Part shown: piece after piece, positions 45,726 through 56,500 of the stretch
Layout of the letters: every line of letters begins with the position of its first letter
Numbering within the stretch: position 1 is the stretch's first letter
Assembly (NCBI GenBank): GCA_037447655.1
Contig: JBBHKE010003477.1
Span: 327,173-391,172 of the forward strand
Origin: Zygnema cylindricum
Lineage: Eukaryota; Streptophyta; Zygnematophyceae; Zygnematales; Zygnemataceae
Direction: 5' to 3'
Length of the DNA stretch: 64,000 nt
The notes under the pieces: generated by a model
Databases searched by the model: none
Seen by the model: the letters and a program-made list of their open reading frames with translations, nothing else
Told to the model about the DNA's origin: nothing
Translations under genes and position numbers: made by a program

Positions 45726-45796
45726 AGGTATTGGAGGGAAAATAACATAGAAGTTTTGTCTTGAGAATGAAAGGTGGTTTAACTGTGGTCAGTTAA

Positions 45797-45813
45797 AAAT
45801 AAAGAGGAGATGA
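45797..45813 (+). other. Polypurine tract of copy A
   Basis: AAAAATAAAGAGGAGATGA directly precedes the 3' LTR start TGTAACAG. It is the usual primer for plus-strand DNA synthesis. Confidence 0.75.
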
Positions 45814-46979
45814 TGTAACAGTAATAGCGGATCGAACTTGTTCGTAAAGGGGTAGTTAGGTGTTATGATTATAGAGTACTAAATTTGGTAGACGTCCGCG
45901 AAAGAATCACGCGATTTGGAGTTGTATATAAAAAGTTATAGCGATGGGTGTATTTAGGCGACAGCGCCGGGTCTAAATAATAAGCGGGCATCATTGGAAC
46001 GGGTTAAGGGTCAAATTAATACCGAAATTTCGCGTGCACGTTTCATAAAGTTCTAATGAAACGTTTAGTATGCACGGTGGTTCATTTCGTACAATTTTTA
46101 CTACGAAACGTCACTTTCACTTAATGGAATTTCGCAAGAAGTTTCGCGTGCGAAATTTGTGACGCACGATTGTGCGAAGTCGCGTTTCGTTTGGCGCGCA
46201 CTTTTGCACATAAATGTTACGTAGTGAAATGTACACCTTGAATCGTTATTAGCGTATAGAAATTATTAGTGTGAAGAAAAAATTAGCGTCAATCATTCTA
46301 ATTTAGTGCCAGGGGACGTGGCAGATTATGGTCCACGTTCTTAAATAGTGTTATTTATTATATTTAAGGTATCAATGTCAACATTTTGGGGTGCCGATAT
46401 AGCGTACATAAGGCTAATAACGATTCACGGTGTAGCGTTTGATTGGTTAGAAATGCTGCGTAGTTAGTAAGAGATTTCGCACCTTTTTGCATTGGTCAGT
46501 TTGAGTCATTGTTAATCAATGATTGACCCAGGTAAAACATGTTCAACGGAGCGTTGACTTTGGCCTGGCTAGTCCAGGGGGATGATGGATAAATAGTGAA
46601 GTCTAAGAGGAGAGTAAACATCTTTTCCTTTGGAAAATTTGGTGGAAATTCTAACTGATCTTGGTCCTGAGCGATTAAAACCAAATTGGAGCATTGGCAT
46701 TTTGGCATTGAAATCTCTTACAAACCAAGTAGTGTTTTAATAGTTAAGAGATAAAATTATTAAGAGTGGAGAGTAGAGGAAAATACTTTAATAAGAAGGG
46801 TTGAGCCACGAGGGCAAGAGACCAAGCTAATGTTATGTGGACAAAAACTTCTTCTAATTTAAAGTTTATCTTTATGTGAATGCTTTCCAATGTGGATGTG
46901 TATTTTCCAATGTGTGGAATGTGTGGTTGAAATTGATTGAAGTAATGGGATTTTCTGAGAGGTTAGAAAACTTATTACA
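45814..46979 (+). repeat. 3' LTR of gypsy copy A (with MITE inside)
   Basis: 1166 bp from TGTAACAGTAATAGCGGATC to AACTTATTACA. Removing the 199-bp MITE and its TA leaves 965 bp, against 974 bp in the 5' LTR. Followed by CGTAC. Confidence 0.9.
46234..46432. mobile_element. TA-target MITE inside the 3' LTR, 199 bp
   Basis: CACCTTGAATCGTTATTAGC ... GCTAATAACGATTCACGGTG, flanked by TA (46232-46233, 46433-46434). The 5' LTR has the uninterrupted sequence AAATGTAGCG at the corresponding place (39890s), which gives the empty site and proves TA duplication. Nearly identical to 11522-11719. Confidence 0.9.
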
Positions 46980-46984
46980 CGTAC
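46980..46984. other. Target-site duplication CGTAC, right
   Basis: Matches the CGTAC before the 5' LTR, so copy A is one insertion with both boundaries kept. Confidence 0.85.
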
Positions 46985-48210
46985 ACTCAATAGTATGGTT
47001 ATTCCTCGGACAGGTTGCAAACCCACTTCCCCCGATTTTGGGAAAAAATAGCGATATTTGCTATATTATTTATAATTTAAGAGGGTTTTACTTGGGTTCC
47101 ACGCTCCCATACCCTTCCAGAATGTCTTTTTGACTGTTTTTTTTTTTTTTGCAAGGTTAATTATGCCTTCATTTTAGTCTGGCATATTTGTTTGTCTACT
47201 TTGTTTGTCTGTTCGTCCGGTTTTCAAAAAAGTTTACTTTTACAAGTTTATAATGTGCTTTTTTTTTCATTTCGGTACTATAGTTTTAGAACTATAACCT
47301 ATTGTTTTAAACATGTCAACTTTTATATGTAATGTCATCCGTCATAAACATCAATTAATCAGAATACAAAACAAATTCATAAACGTGGCATGCCACGCTA
47401 TATATAATAAATAATATAATATAGTATATTATAAAATACTATTGTATGCGTACTATAAGTTTTTTTAAGTTATCGCCGATATGGAATTTTCTAATCTCGG
47501 ACCGATATATCAGGCCTTCTTATCTTTCGATAAGCGATAACAATCAACATCAGTGTTATCACAATACATGTTTTTCCGATACACAACACTAGGTTTTTTA
47601 TTTGTTTTTGTTATCTAATGTGGAAAATACAAATAAAATTATATTATATTTGTATATGATAAATGAATAATAGTAAATAACAAATGATGGAAGTTTCGTG
47701 GTCGTCTTCAATCGTCACAAGTTGTGCCCACGTCTAGAACCATCACATTTCAAAGTTCCCATTTCATTTTCAAATATTTGAACACTCTTAAAAGTAGTGT
47801 TGAGAATCTTCACTAAAATCAAAAGTACTTCTCCAAAGTATCGATTACATGGGAAGATACCCTTACACCATGGCCTCGTTTTTTCACAAAATCAATGTGT
47901 TTACAATAAACGCCGCGGTTCCATCAGCACTTAAATTGTACACGTAACATTATTGGCTGTAATATTTAGAATTATGTGCCGGATTGTAATTGGCAATGTA
48001 ATTTTCAAAGGTGAGCTCTTGAACTGTAATTAGGTGTTACAACATTCCAAGGAAGAGTATTCATATTAAGTAAACACCACGTTAGGGAGATGATTAATAG
48101 TTTAAATAATCTAAAGCTGCTAGTTAACAATAATAGGTGTTTGAAGGGCTATTGTTTTGCAAAAATACAAGATTTCACTAGTTCGAGGGAGAGGGAGACG
48201 ACGAAGTGAT
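46985..48210. repeat. Spacer with transposon fragments
   Basis: 47450-47591 ends in CCGATACACAACACTA and contains GTTATCGCCGATATGGAATT: a truncated hAT-like MITE. 47690-47867 matches the right third of the long-TIR family (CGTCTTCAATCGTCACAAGTTG region, then GATTACATGGGAAGATACCCTT). Nothing coding is recognised; a frame at 46876-47133 shows no domain I can name. Confidence 0.55.
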
Positions 48211-48221
48211 TTACGGAATTG

Positions 48222-48545
<324 letters not shown>

Positions 48546-48569
48546 TCTATGTATACGAATATATTGTTG

Positions 48570-49118
48570 TTTTTGAAAATATAGTTTCGTGCGAAGGCGA
48601 CATTTTTGTGCGCATGCAACGTTCTGTGCGCAAATCGGTAACAAGTGTATTGTGGAGGTTAGGATAGTTTCGCGGATTGGTAGAGCAAATGTACGCATTA
48701 ATTAAAGTGACGCAAAAGATAAATTGAGTGGCTCGAACAAGTATTGTGAAATGGACGTCAGATCGCGAAGCGATTCGATAGGAAATATTTGTAATGTGTG
48801 AAACTAAACATAATTCGACAAGTGGCGAAGGACGTGGTTTTGTACGGACAAGATCTTCATGTTACTTCGGAATGGCAATGAGGCTCACATACACGTGTTG
48901 AGTATCGAACGAGGGGATTCGTAGAATTTGACAGGCAAAGTCTGAACCGACATGCGAGAAATATATTGTACGAAATTCAATATGTAACGTTGATTCGAAT
49001 CGTGTTGACGGACGCGATTTGTGCGGGACCACAAGTGATGAAGCACGCCATACGCACTCAGGTGCTTCGTACCGCACGACCACAGTTGGTAGGACTTATA
49101 TGACCGATGCTAACTAAG
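48570..49118. repeat. Dispersed unknown repeat before gypsy copy B
   Basis: Shares ordered blocks with 7190-7500: GTTTCGTGCG, TTTGTGCGCA, CGACG/GCAACGTT, then GATCGxGAAGCGATxCG and GAAAC(A)TAATxCGACxxTGGC. Its last part (49024-49080, GGGACCACAAGTGATGAAGC) matches 34500-34570. Non-coding in all three places. The last bases CTAAG (49114-49118) adjoin the LTR. Confidence 0.5.
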
Positions 49119-50082
49119 TGTAACAATAAAAGCAGATCGAACTTGTTTGTAAAGGGGTATTTAGGTGTTATGAATATAGATTACTAAATTTGGTGGACGT
49201 CCGCGAAAGAATCGCGCGATTTAGAGTCCTATTTCAAAAGATATAGCGATGGGTGTATTTAGGTGACAACTAGGGGTCAAAATAATAGGTGGGTAACATT
49301 GAAACGGGTTAAGGGTCAAAGTAGTCGCGGAATTTAAGGCGTACGTCTATATAAAGTACTAATATTGGTTTGGTACCTATTATGGTTCGTTTCGTACGAT
49401 TTTTAGTACGACGTCATAATTCAAATTTGTAAGTTTCGTAGGTAGTTTCGCAAGTTAAATTCGCGACGCACGATCGTGCGAAGTCCATTTCGATTTGCGT
49501 GCACTTTTGCACGTAAATGCTACGTAGTAAAATGTAGTGTTTGATTGGTTAGTAAATGCTATTTAGTTAGTGGGAGATTTCGCACGCTTTTGCATTGGTC
49601 AGTCCGAGTCCTTGCTGATCAATGATTGGCCCAGGTAAAAGCCTGTTCAAACGGAGCTTTGACTCTAGCTTGGCTAGTCTAGGGCGATGATGGATAAATA
49701 GTGAAGTGTAAGAGGAGAGTAGACATCTTTTCCTTTGGAAAAGTTTGTGGAAATTCCGGCTGATCTTGGTCCTGAGCGATAAATACCAAATTGGAGGAAA
49801 GGCATTTTGCATTGAAATCTCTTACTAACTAAATAGTGTTTTAGTAGTTAAGAGATAAAATTATTAAGAGTGGAGGGTAGTGGAAAACACTTTATCAAGA
49901 AGGGTTGAGCCACGAGGGCAAGAGACGAAGCTAATGTTTTTAGACAAAAGGTTCTTCTATTTTAAAGTTTATCCTTATGTGAGTGTTTTCCAATGTGGAT
50001 GTGTATTTTCCAATGTGCGGAATATGTGGTTGGGATTGTTTGTAGTAATGGGATTTTTTGAGAGGTAGGAGATCCTGTTACA
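49119..50082 (+). repeat. 5' LTR of gypsy copy B
   Basis: 964 bp from TGTAACAATAAAAGCAGATC to GATCCTGTTACA. Matches the start of the 3' LTR at 55827 closely, more so than the two LTRs of copy A match each other by eye, which suggests a younger insertion. Confidence 0.9.
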
Positions 50083-50084
50083 TA

Positions 50085-50096
50085 TGGTATCAGAGC
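50085..50096 (+). other. Primer-binding site, initiator tRNA-Met (copy B)
   Basis: TGGTATCAGAGC, two bases after the LTR; exact match to the common plant initiator tRNA-Met site. Confidence 0.9.
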
Positions 50097-50805
50097 TTTG
50101 GTTAGAAACCAGGGAGAAGTTAGCTCACTCGAATATCGACTGCCGTGACCGGTGAGGGTGCTCTAACCTGTGTCGGTAGAACCACAATGTGAAGTGGTAG
50201 GGGATTGGAGGGAAACTGAGTTATCACACAGCCAGCGGCCGCTGGTTAGATGTGGGGCGTGCTCAGGTCCTAAGGACTAAGGCGGGGTGGGTAGTGTAGC
50301 CACCGCTGAAGCTCACTCCAATTACCTAGAGGCCAAACAAACTTGCCTTCTCCTAGCAATGATTCATGTGTAGAGGAAGGGCTTGTAGCCATGAAGGGTG
50401 AGGATTAGAGAGAAAAAAGATCCTGATGTAGTGGGAAGTAAGAAATTTGCTAATGGAGGAGAAGGAAAGTGGAGTACTTTACTTCTTCAAGAGCAAAGGA
50501 GTCCAGAAATGACTCAAAACTTTTCAAACCCTAAATTGTTACCTTTGAGAGCTTTCAAATTTTGCTATTGCAAAATTTGTGGGGAAATTCTTACATTTAT
50601 GTTTCAATGTTGGGAAATTGAAAATTTGAATTTGTACTAACTTATTGTCAATGTCTTTTTAATTTCTCAGATCTTGATCTTTTCAAAGGATTTGTTAAGG
50701 AGAAGAAGTTTTGGATTGGAGCAATCTAAGGACTTCAAACCTGCAGCAAATTTCTTTGGGAAATTATACTATATCTTTCCTTTTGCTTTATTTAATTGTG
50801 TGATA

Positions 50806-52145
50806 ATGGCAAATTCTGCATGGAAACGTGAAATGGAGAATGCTTTGAATGTGTTGAAGAAGCGAACTGTGAAATTGGTCAAAAGATTTAATAATCATGC
50901 TACCGCTGTAAATGAAACCATTTCCGAATTGAAAAGTGAATTGAAAGCTGTTCAAGAAAATGGAAATGTTTCAAATGAGAAATTAGATGAACTTATTAAC
51001 TTAATTCAGACCAACAATAATATGAATGACCAAAAGGGTGAGAGTAGTAAAAGAAATGCCAGTTTTAGGGAGGATCATCCTGATAGACTAAGAAGATAAG
51101 GGATCTAAAATTGTCTATTAGTGAGGCACCATCGTTTGATGGTAAGAGGATCGATGAGTTGGATGCTTGGATTTTTCATATGGAGTATTATTTGGAGTCT
51201 AGAAATTGCGATCGTGATGATTACACTTCTTTTGCAGTTAGCTGTCTGAAAGGCGATGCTCAAATTTGGTATTATACTCAGAGAAGGTCTAAATTCATTC
51301 CTGATAATGCTGATTGGGAAACTTTTAAAACCGCGATCAAATCGCGTTTCTTGTCTGTCACTTTTAAATCCAGAATGGAAGAAAAGTGGTTGAATTGTAA
51401 GCAGACTGGATCTGTGAAGGATTATATTGTGGAATTTGACTCATCTAGCATTCATGTCATAGGTTTGACTGATGAAATGACTAAATTGCATTTCCTGAAC
51501 TATTTGAATCCTATACTGAAATCAGAGCTAAAACATCAAAATTTTAATAATTTGAAGGAATTTCAAGATAAGTCATTGGAATTAGAGGATCAGTTGGGGT
51601 ATAATCGGGAAACTCGATCACTCAAGGGTAATCTAAATGAAGTATCACAGTGGGATGAGGAGGAATTTGTTGAAGAGGGTCTGAATGCTGGTCTAGTGAA
51701 TCGGCAAAATATCTTCAGGGGAAATAAAAGGGGTGGACATAGTGGTAATAAAAGGGGTGGACATAGTGTTAATGCAAGAAATAAATTTAACAATAGAGGG
51801 GGGTACATTAAAAGTCCTAAACCAAACATTAATGATCAGAAGCCTAAACTTACCATCCCCACATGCACTATTTGTCAGAAAAAGGGTCATAGAGCATTTG
51901 AGTGTGCACAATTGAAAAAGATTAATTGTTATAACTGTGGAGAGGAGGGACATTTTAGTAGAGAGTGCACAAAAGCCAAAAAAAAAGTCACTTATTTCAA
52001 ATGCGGAGGTCCAGATCATTACGCTAAAGACTATACAGATAAAGGTTCTCTCAAAACAGTTGATGTAAATGAAGGGCTCCAAGAGGATATTGCATTATAC
52101 GTAGCTGAGCAGGAAGCCCATGAGGTGGGAAATGGAAAGGACTAA
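50806..52145 (+). pseudogene. gag of gypsy copy B, one frameshift
   Basis: The start is the first ATG after the leader (50806, MANSAWKRE). The first part, to 51099, is a coiled-coil-like, lysine/glutamate-rich N-terminus; a one-base loss near 51088 (CT versus CGT in copy A) shifts the frame, and 51111-52145 holds the rest. This has the DAWIFHMEYYLES and EKWLNCKQTGSV blocks of chromovirus capsids. Two good CCHC knuckles follow (TICQKKGH.., YNCGEEGHFSRE..) and a third that has lost a cysteine (YFKCGGPDHYAKDY). It ends TAA at 52143-52145. Gag packages the RNA into particles. Apart from the single-base loss it is nearly intact. Confidence 0.9.
52127..52133 (+). promoter_or_regulatory. Candidate -1 frameshift heptamer GGGAAAT (copy B)
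   Basis: G_GGA_AAT in the gag frame (gag codons GGA 52128-52130 and AAT 52131-52133), four codons before the gag stop. The pol frame is -1 and is open from 52124. A five-base spacer leads to a hairpin at 52139. Conserved with copy A. Confidence 0.7.
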
Positions 52146-52161
52146 CTGAAAGTCCTCAGTT
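52139..52161 (+). promoter_or_regulatory. Hairpin downstream of the frameshift heptamer
   Basis: GGACT (52139-52143) pairs with AGTCC (52151-52155). Alternatively AACTGA (52144-52149) pairs with TCAGTT (52156-52161). The two stems interlock, but the connecting loops are too short for both to form fully, so I regard them as alternative hairpins rather than a proven pseudoknot. Confidence 0.45.
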
Positions 52162-53043
52162 GAGTCAACCGGATCCAGAAGTTAAAGAGTTAACTTTGGA
52201 GGGCAAATTAATGAATGGAAAAGTTAGGATAGCTGAATTTATTATGATTCTCACTACAATGCATAGTTTAAAGAATCCTTCTGATGAAATTCTCAACAAC
52301 AGACCTATGTTAGGACAGTTAAGTAATGATGACACCAGACACAGTTTGATTAGAATCGAGTCATTAGTGGAAGGAAAACCATTGAAACTAACGGTTGATT
52401 TAGGTGCCACACATAATTTGTTCAAGTGGCAAATGGTAATAAGTTCACATTAGACTTACAAACTAACACAATAGAAGTTGATATCCGGGGTCATAAAATG
52501 AAAGTGGTGTGTGAAATAATGAATTTGGGAAGTGAATAACTAATTTTAGGAAAGCCTTGGTTAACCGAATACAATCCTCAAATTAATTGGGAAATTAACA
52601 CCTTGAAGGTGAAGTCTGAAAACCGTTGGAAGGTTTTGCAAGCATTATCTCCTAAGAAATTGCATAGGAATCCTATAAACAACATATCCAGATTAAGAGT
52701 GGAAGGTTTGATATCTGCTAAACAATTTAAAAAACACTTAAAAGATAAAACAAATCATGCTTTCTTGTTATTAGTAACTGAGGCAGTTAGTGATGAAAGG
52801 GGTGGAGAAAACACTAACATTGATGTCATCCCTAAATCAGACACCACTTAAACTTTCGAAAAACAAAAATCTGATTTTGTAACTGATATTAATACATCTG
52901 ATGTTGCTTTTAAAGATTTGATTTTTGAATTTAGAGATGTTTTGCCAAATGACTCACCCTCAGGGAGGCCACCTTCCCGAGATGTAGAACATGTTATTAA
53001 CCTTGAACCTGGATGTAATCCTCCTGTCACAGGAATTTATTAA

Positions 53044-54396
53044 CAAAGTTTCTTTGAGCAGGAGGAGTTAAAGAAACATATCAAAGAACTCCTAGAGAAA
53101 GGACATATTCAACCCAGCAAATCACCGTACGGAGCACCAGTTTTTTTCGTCAAAAAGAAGGACGGAACGTTGAGAATGTGTGTCGATTATCGCAGTCTGA
53201 ACAAGATTACGGTGAAGGATAAGTATTCGTTACCTTTAATTTCTGATTTGATAGATCGTTTAAAAGGTGCTAAAGTATTTTTGTTGATTGACCTGCGTAC
53301 TGGCTTTAATAAGGTGCCAATTAGAATTGAAGATGTTGATAAAACTGCTTTTAGAACTAGGGTGGGTCATTTCGAATGGATAGTGATGCCATTCGGCTTA
53401 ATGAATGCACCGCCTACTTACCAAAGATTAATGAACCAAACCTTTTCAGATTACATAGATGAGTTTGTCCAAGTGTTTATAGACGATATTTTAGTCTACA
53501 GTGAATTTCAAGAACAGCATGTAATTCATTTAAAAATAGTGTTGGAAAGGTTAAGAGAAAGAAAATTATATGGAAAATTGTCAAAATCTAGTTTTCTTAA
53601 AAGTGAACAATTATTTTTGGGACATATAGTTAGTGGGGAAGGTGTTAAAACAGACCCATCCAAAATTTTAGCAATCCAAAATTGGAAACAACCTACTAAT
53701 GTCACAGAAGTTAGATCGTTTTTGGGATTGGCCACTTATTACAAGAAATTTATTAGGAACTTCAGTATGATCGCCGCACCTTTGACGGATTTACTTCGGG
53801 AGAAGGAGACGTTTGTGTGGGGAGCTGATCAGGAGGGAGCATTCGAGGAATTAAAAGGGAAGTTGACCTCTGCCCCTACACTGGTGTATCCTGACCTTGC
53901 CGGGGAATTTGAAGTTCTGATCACCACAGATGCATCTGATAAGGGTCTAGGTGCAGTCATAAGTCAAAAAGTCGGCAAACACTTTCATCCTATTGCTTTT
54001 GAGTCCAAAAAATTCAATGATGCTGAAAAGAACTATACAGCACAGGAAAAAGAATTACTTCCAATTGTACATGCATTGGTGAAATGGCGTTGTTATTTTC
54101 ATAATAAAGAATTTACAATTCATTGTGATAATAAAGCACTCTCTTATTTACAGAGATTAAGTGATGCGCAGATTATGACTGGCAGACAAGTTAGGTGGAT
54201 GCAAAAATTAGCATATTTTAAATTTAATGTCAAACATATTCATGGGAAAACAAATGTAGTCGCAGATCCATTAAGTAGATGTTTTGAAATAAGTGTTATG
54301 GTTCAAGATGAATTGTTTTTAGATACAGTTAGATATGGTTATGATAAAGATCCTTATTGTTGTGATTTGCAAGAATATTTCGGGAGGGAATTCTGA
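53044..54396 (+). pseudogene. Reverse transcriptase and RNase H of gypsy copy B (open frame)
   Basis: One open frame of about 450 codons opens after a stop at 53041. It spans the whole reverse transcriptase: [28 protein letters not shown], the [10 protein letters not shown] block, [14 protein letters not shown] (first catalytic aspartate), [17 protein letters not shown], and the FIDD catalytic box at 53476-53487 with [10 protein letters not shown]. The thumb and connection follow ([16 protein letters not shown]). RNase H comes next, with [10 protein letters not shown] (aspartate), EKELLPI (glutamate) and [13 protein letters not shown] (aspartate). Key catalytic residues are all present, so the enzyme part was under selection until recently. 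It ends at 54394-54396, a stop at the same place as in copy A. Confidence 0.92.
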
Positions 54397-54468
54397 CCCA
54401 CTGAATGAGAGGCATGTCAAAAACTTTAGAATAGAAGATGGTTTACTGTATTTGCAAACAGGGGATAG

Positions 54469-55778
54469 GTTATGCATCCTGAAATGGGAGACTTGAGAAA
54501 ACAACTTTTACAGGTAGCCCATGAACATTTAGGACATCTTGGTCTAGTTAAAACTCTTAGTCGGTTGCAGAGTAGATTGTTTTGGCCAGGGATGGCAAAG
54601 GAGGTGTCGAATCACGTGGAAAGTTGTGTCCCTTGCCAACAGAGTAAACCTAGTAACCAGAAACCTAAAGGTCTCTTAAAACCTTTAGATATCCTCGAAA
54701 GACCATGGGAATCTGTCAATATGGATTTTATTGTCAGGTTACCAGCTACATCTAGAAGAAATGACAATATCATGGTCGTAGTCGATAGGTTCAGTAAAAT
54801 GGCAATCTTTATCCCTTGCAAAACTACTCATTCAGTTGTAGATATTGCAAAGTTATATTTTGACAACGTGGTAGACATCATGGAGTTCACCTGTCTATAG
54901 TCAGTGATAGGGATTCTAAATTTACATCTGCATTTTGGAAAGAATTGCAGCAAAATTTAGGTATTGAATTAAAAATGAGTACCTCTTATCATCCTCAGAC
55001 AGATAAACAAACAGAAAGGATGAATTGTACACTGGAAGATATGCTTAGGATTGTTTGCAGTGGAGTTCATAACACATGGGAATCTAAACTGCCATTAATG
55101 GAGTTTGCATACAATTCATGTAAACATGTTAGTACAGGATTCTCACCGTTTGAAGTTGCATACGGATACCAACCGAGAGAAGCATTAGACTTACTAACAG
55201 GGGTCACACAAGAGAATAGGGGTTTTGGAACAGAATTTTGGGAATATATTCAAACAGTTAGGAAAACGGTGCGGGATGCATTAGTGGAGGCACAAAGAAG
55301 GCAAGAACTAAATGCTAATCGCAAACGGGGTGATTGGATGGTAAGCACAGGTGATAAGGTTTGGCTTTCAACAACTCATTACAGATGCAAGATCGAGGGA
55401 CAAGGAGATCCTACTGGGAAATTTGCTCCTAAGTACATCGGACCATTTACTGTAATCGATATGATATTGTCAGTTGCTGCCAAATCGGACTTTCCGCCTT
55501 CAACAAAAATTCATCTAGTGATACATATCAGCCAGTTAAAACCAGCAAATCTTCGACCAACTGAAAGAGAATTGGAATTGGATCCCTCAATAATTATAGA
55601 ACCTGCAATTCACAGATGGGTAATAGATTGGGTTGGTCAACGGTTTAAGGTCGGCAATACTATATTCTGGCAAGTGCATTATCTAGGAAGGCCAGAAGAT
55701 GAGTCAACTTTAGAAGATAAAAATTCTGAGTTTTTGCAAAGGTATTGGAGAGATAATAATATAGAAGTCTCGTCTTGA
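54469..55778 (+). pseudogene. Integrase of gypsy copy B with chromodomain-like tail
   Basis: The N-terminal HHCC finger (HEHLGHLGLVK, CVPCQQSK) and the core up to the second part of the catalytic triad lie in 54472-54900. A base loss near 54880-54895 shifts the frame just before the second aspartate. The frame 54945-55778 then has QTERMN with the catalytic glutamate, the GPFTV block, and a C-terminal region whose FWQVHYLGRPEDESTLED resembles the chromodomain of chromoviruses, which steers insertion to particular chromatin. Aromatic positions are only partly conserved, so the chromodomain call is tentative. Confidence 0.85.
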
Positions 55779-55809
55779 GAATGAAAGAGTTTTAACTGAG
55801 GTCAGTTAA

Positions 55810-55826
55810 AAATAAGGAGGGGATGA
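55810..55826 (+). other. Polypurine tract of copy B
   Basis: AAATAAGGAGGGGATGA directly before TGTAACAG. Same position as in copy A. Confidence 0.8.
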
Positions 55827-56456
55827 TGTAACAGTAAAAACAGATCGAACTTGTTTGTAAAGGGGTATTTAGGTGTTATGCATATAGAGTACTAAATTTG
55901 GTGGACGTTCGGGGAAGAATCGCGCGATTTAGAGTCCTATTTCAAAAGATATAGCGATGGGTGTATTTAGGTGACAGCTAGGGGTCAAAATAATAGGTGG
56001 GTAACATTGAAACGGGTTAAGGGTCAAAGTAGTCGCGGAATTTAAGGCGTACGTCTATATAAAGTACTAATATTGGTTTGGTACCTATTATGGTTCGTTT
56101 CGTACGATTTTTAGTACGAAACGTCATAATTCAAATTTGTAAGTTTCGTAGGTAGTTTCGCAAGTTAAATTCGCGACGCACGATCGTGCGACGTCGCGTT
56201 TCGATTTGCGTGCACTTTTGCACGTAAATGCTACGTAGTAAAATGTAGTGTTTGATTGGTTAGTAAATGCTGTGTAGTTAGTGGGAGATTTCGCACGCTT
56301 TTACATTGGTCAGTCCGAGTCCTTGCTGATTAATGATTGGCTCAGGTAAAAACCTGTTCAAACGGAGCTTTGACTCTGGTCTGGCTAGTCCTGGGCGATG
56401 ATGGATAAATAGTGAGGTGTAAGAGGAGAGTAGACATCTTTTCCTTTGGAAAAGTT
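55827..56456 (+). repeat. Truncated 3' LTR of gypsy copy B
   Basis: 630 bp matching the first two thirds of the 5' LTR. It stops after CCTTTGGAAAAGTT and passes straight into a TATATACATATA tract and the 3' end of the minus-strand R2-like element. About 340 bp of LTR and the target duplication are absent. Confidence 0.9.
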
Positions 56457-56500
56457 ATATATACATATATATATATACATATATATACGTATATATAGAT
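56457..56500. repeat. TATA-type microsatellite at the LTR/R2 junction
   Basis: TATATACATATATATATA-type tract directly after the LTR break and before the 3' end of copy 2 of the R2-like element (minus strand). It may be the element's 3' tail, or the site where the junction formed. Confidence 0.8.

Larger units (their letters stand above)
52124..52851 (+). pseudogene. Aspartic protease region of gypsy copy B, broken
   Basis: In the -1 frame relative to gag. The active-site serine position is changed (VDLGATHN, where copy A has VDSGATHN). About 64 bp present in copy A (42803-42866) are deleted just after it, shifting the frame at 52420-52425. A stop (GAATAACTA near 52537) and a last frameshift near 52849 follow. 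Protease function is certainly lost, though the downstream GKPWL block remains. Confidence 0.85.

Noticed and set aside
46876-47133. 85-codon frame after gypsy copy A
   Set aside because: Most of it lies in the LTR and crosses the target duplication, so it cannot be one gene.
52139-52161. H-type pseudoknot after the frameshift site
   Set aside because: The two complementary pairs interlock, but the connecting loops are zero to one base, too short to cross the stems; alternative hairpins are more reasonable.
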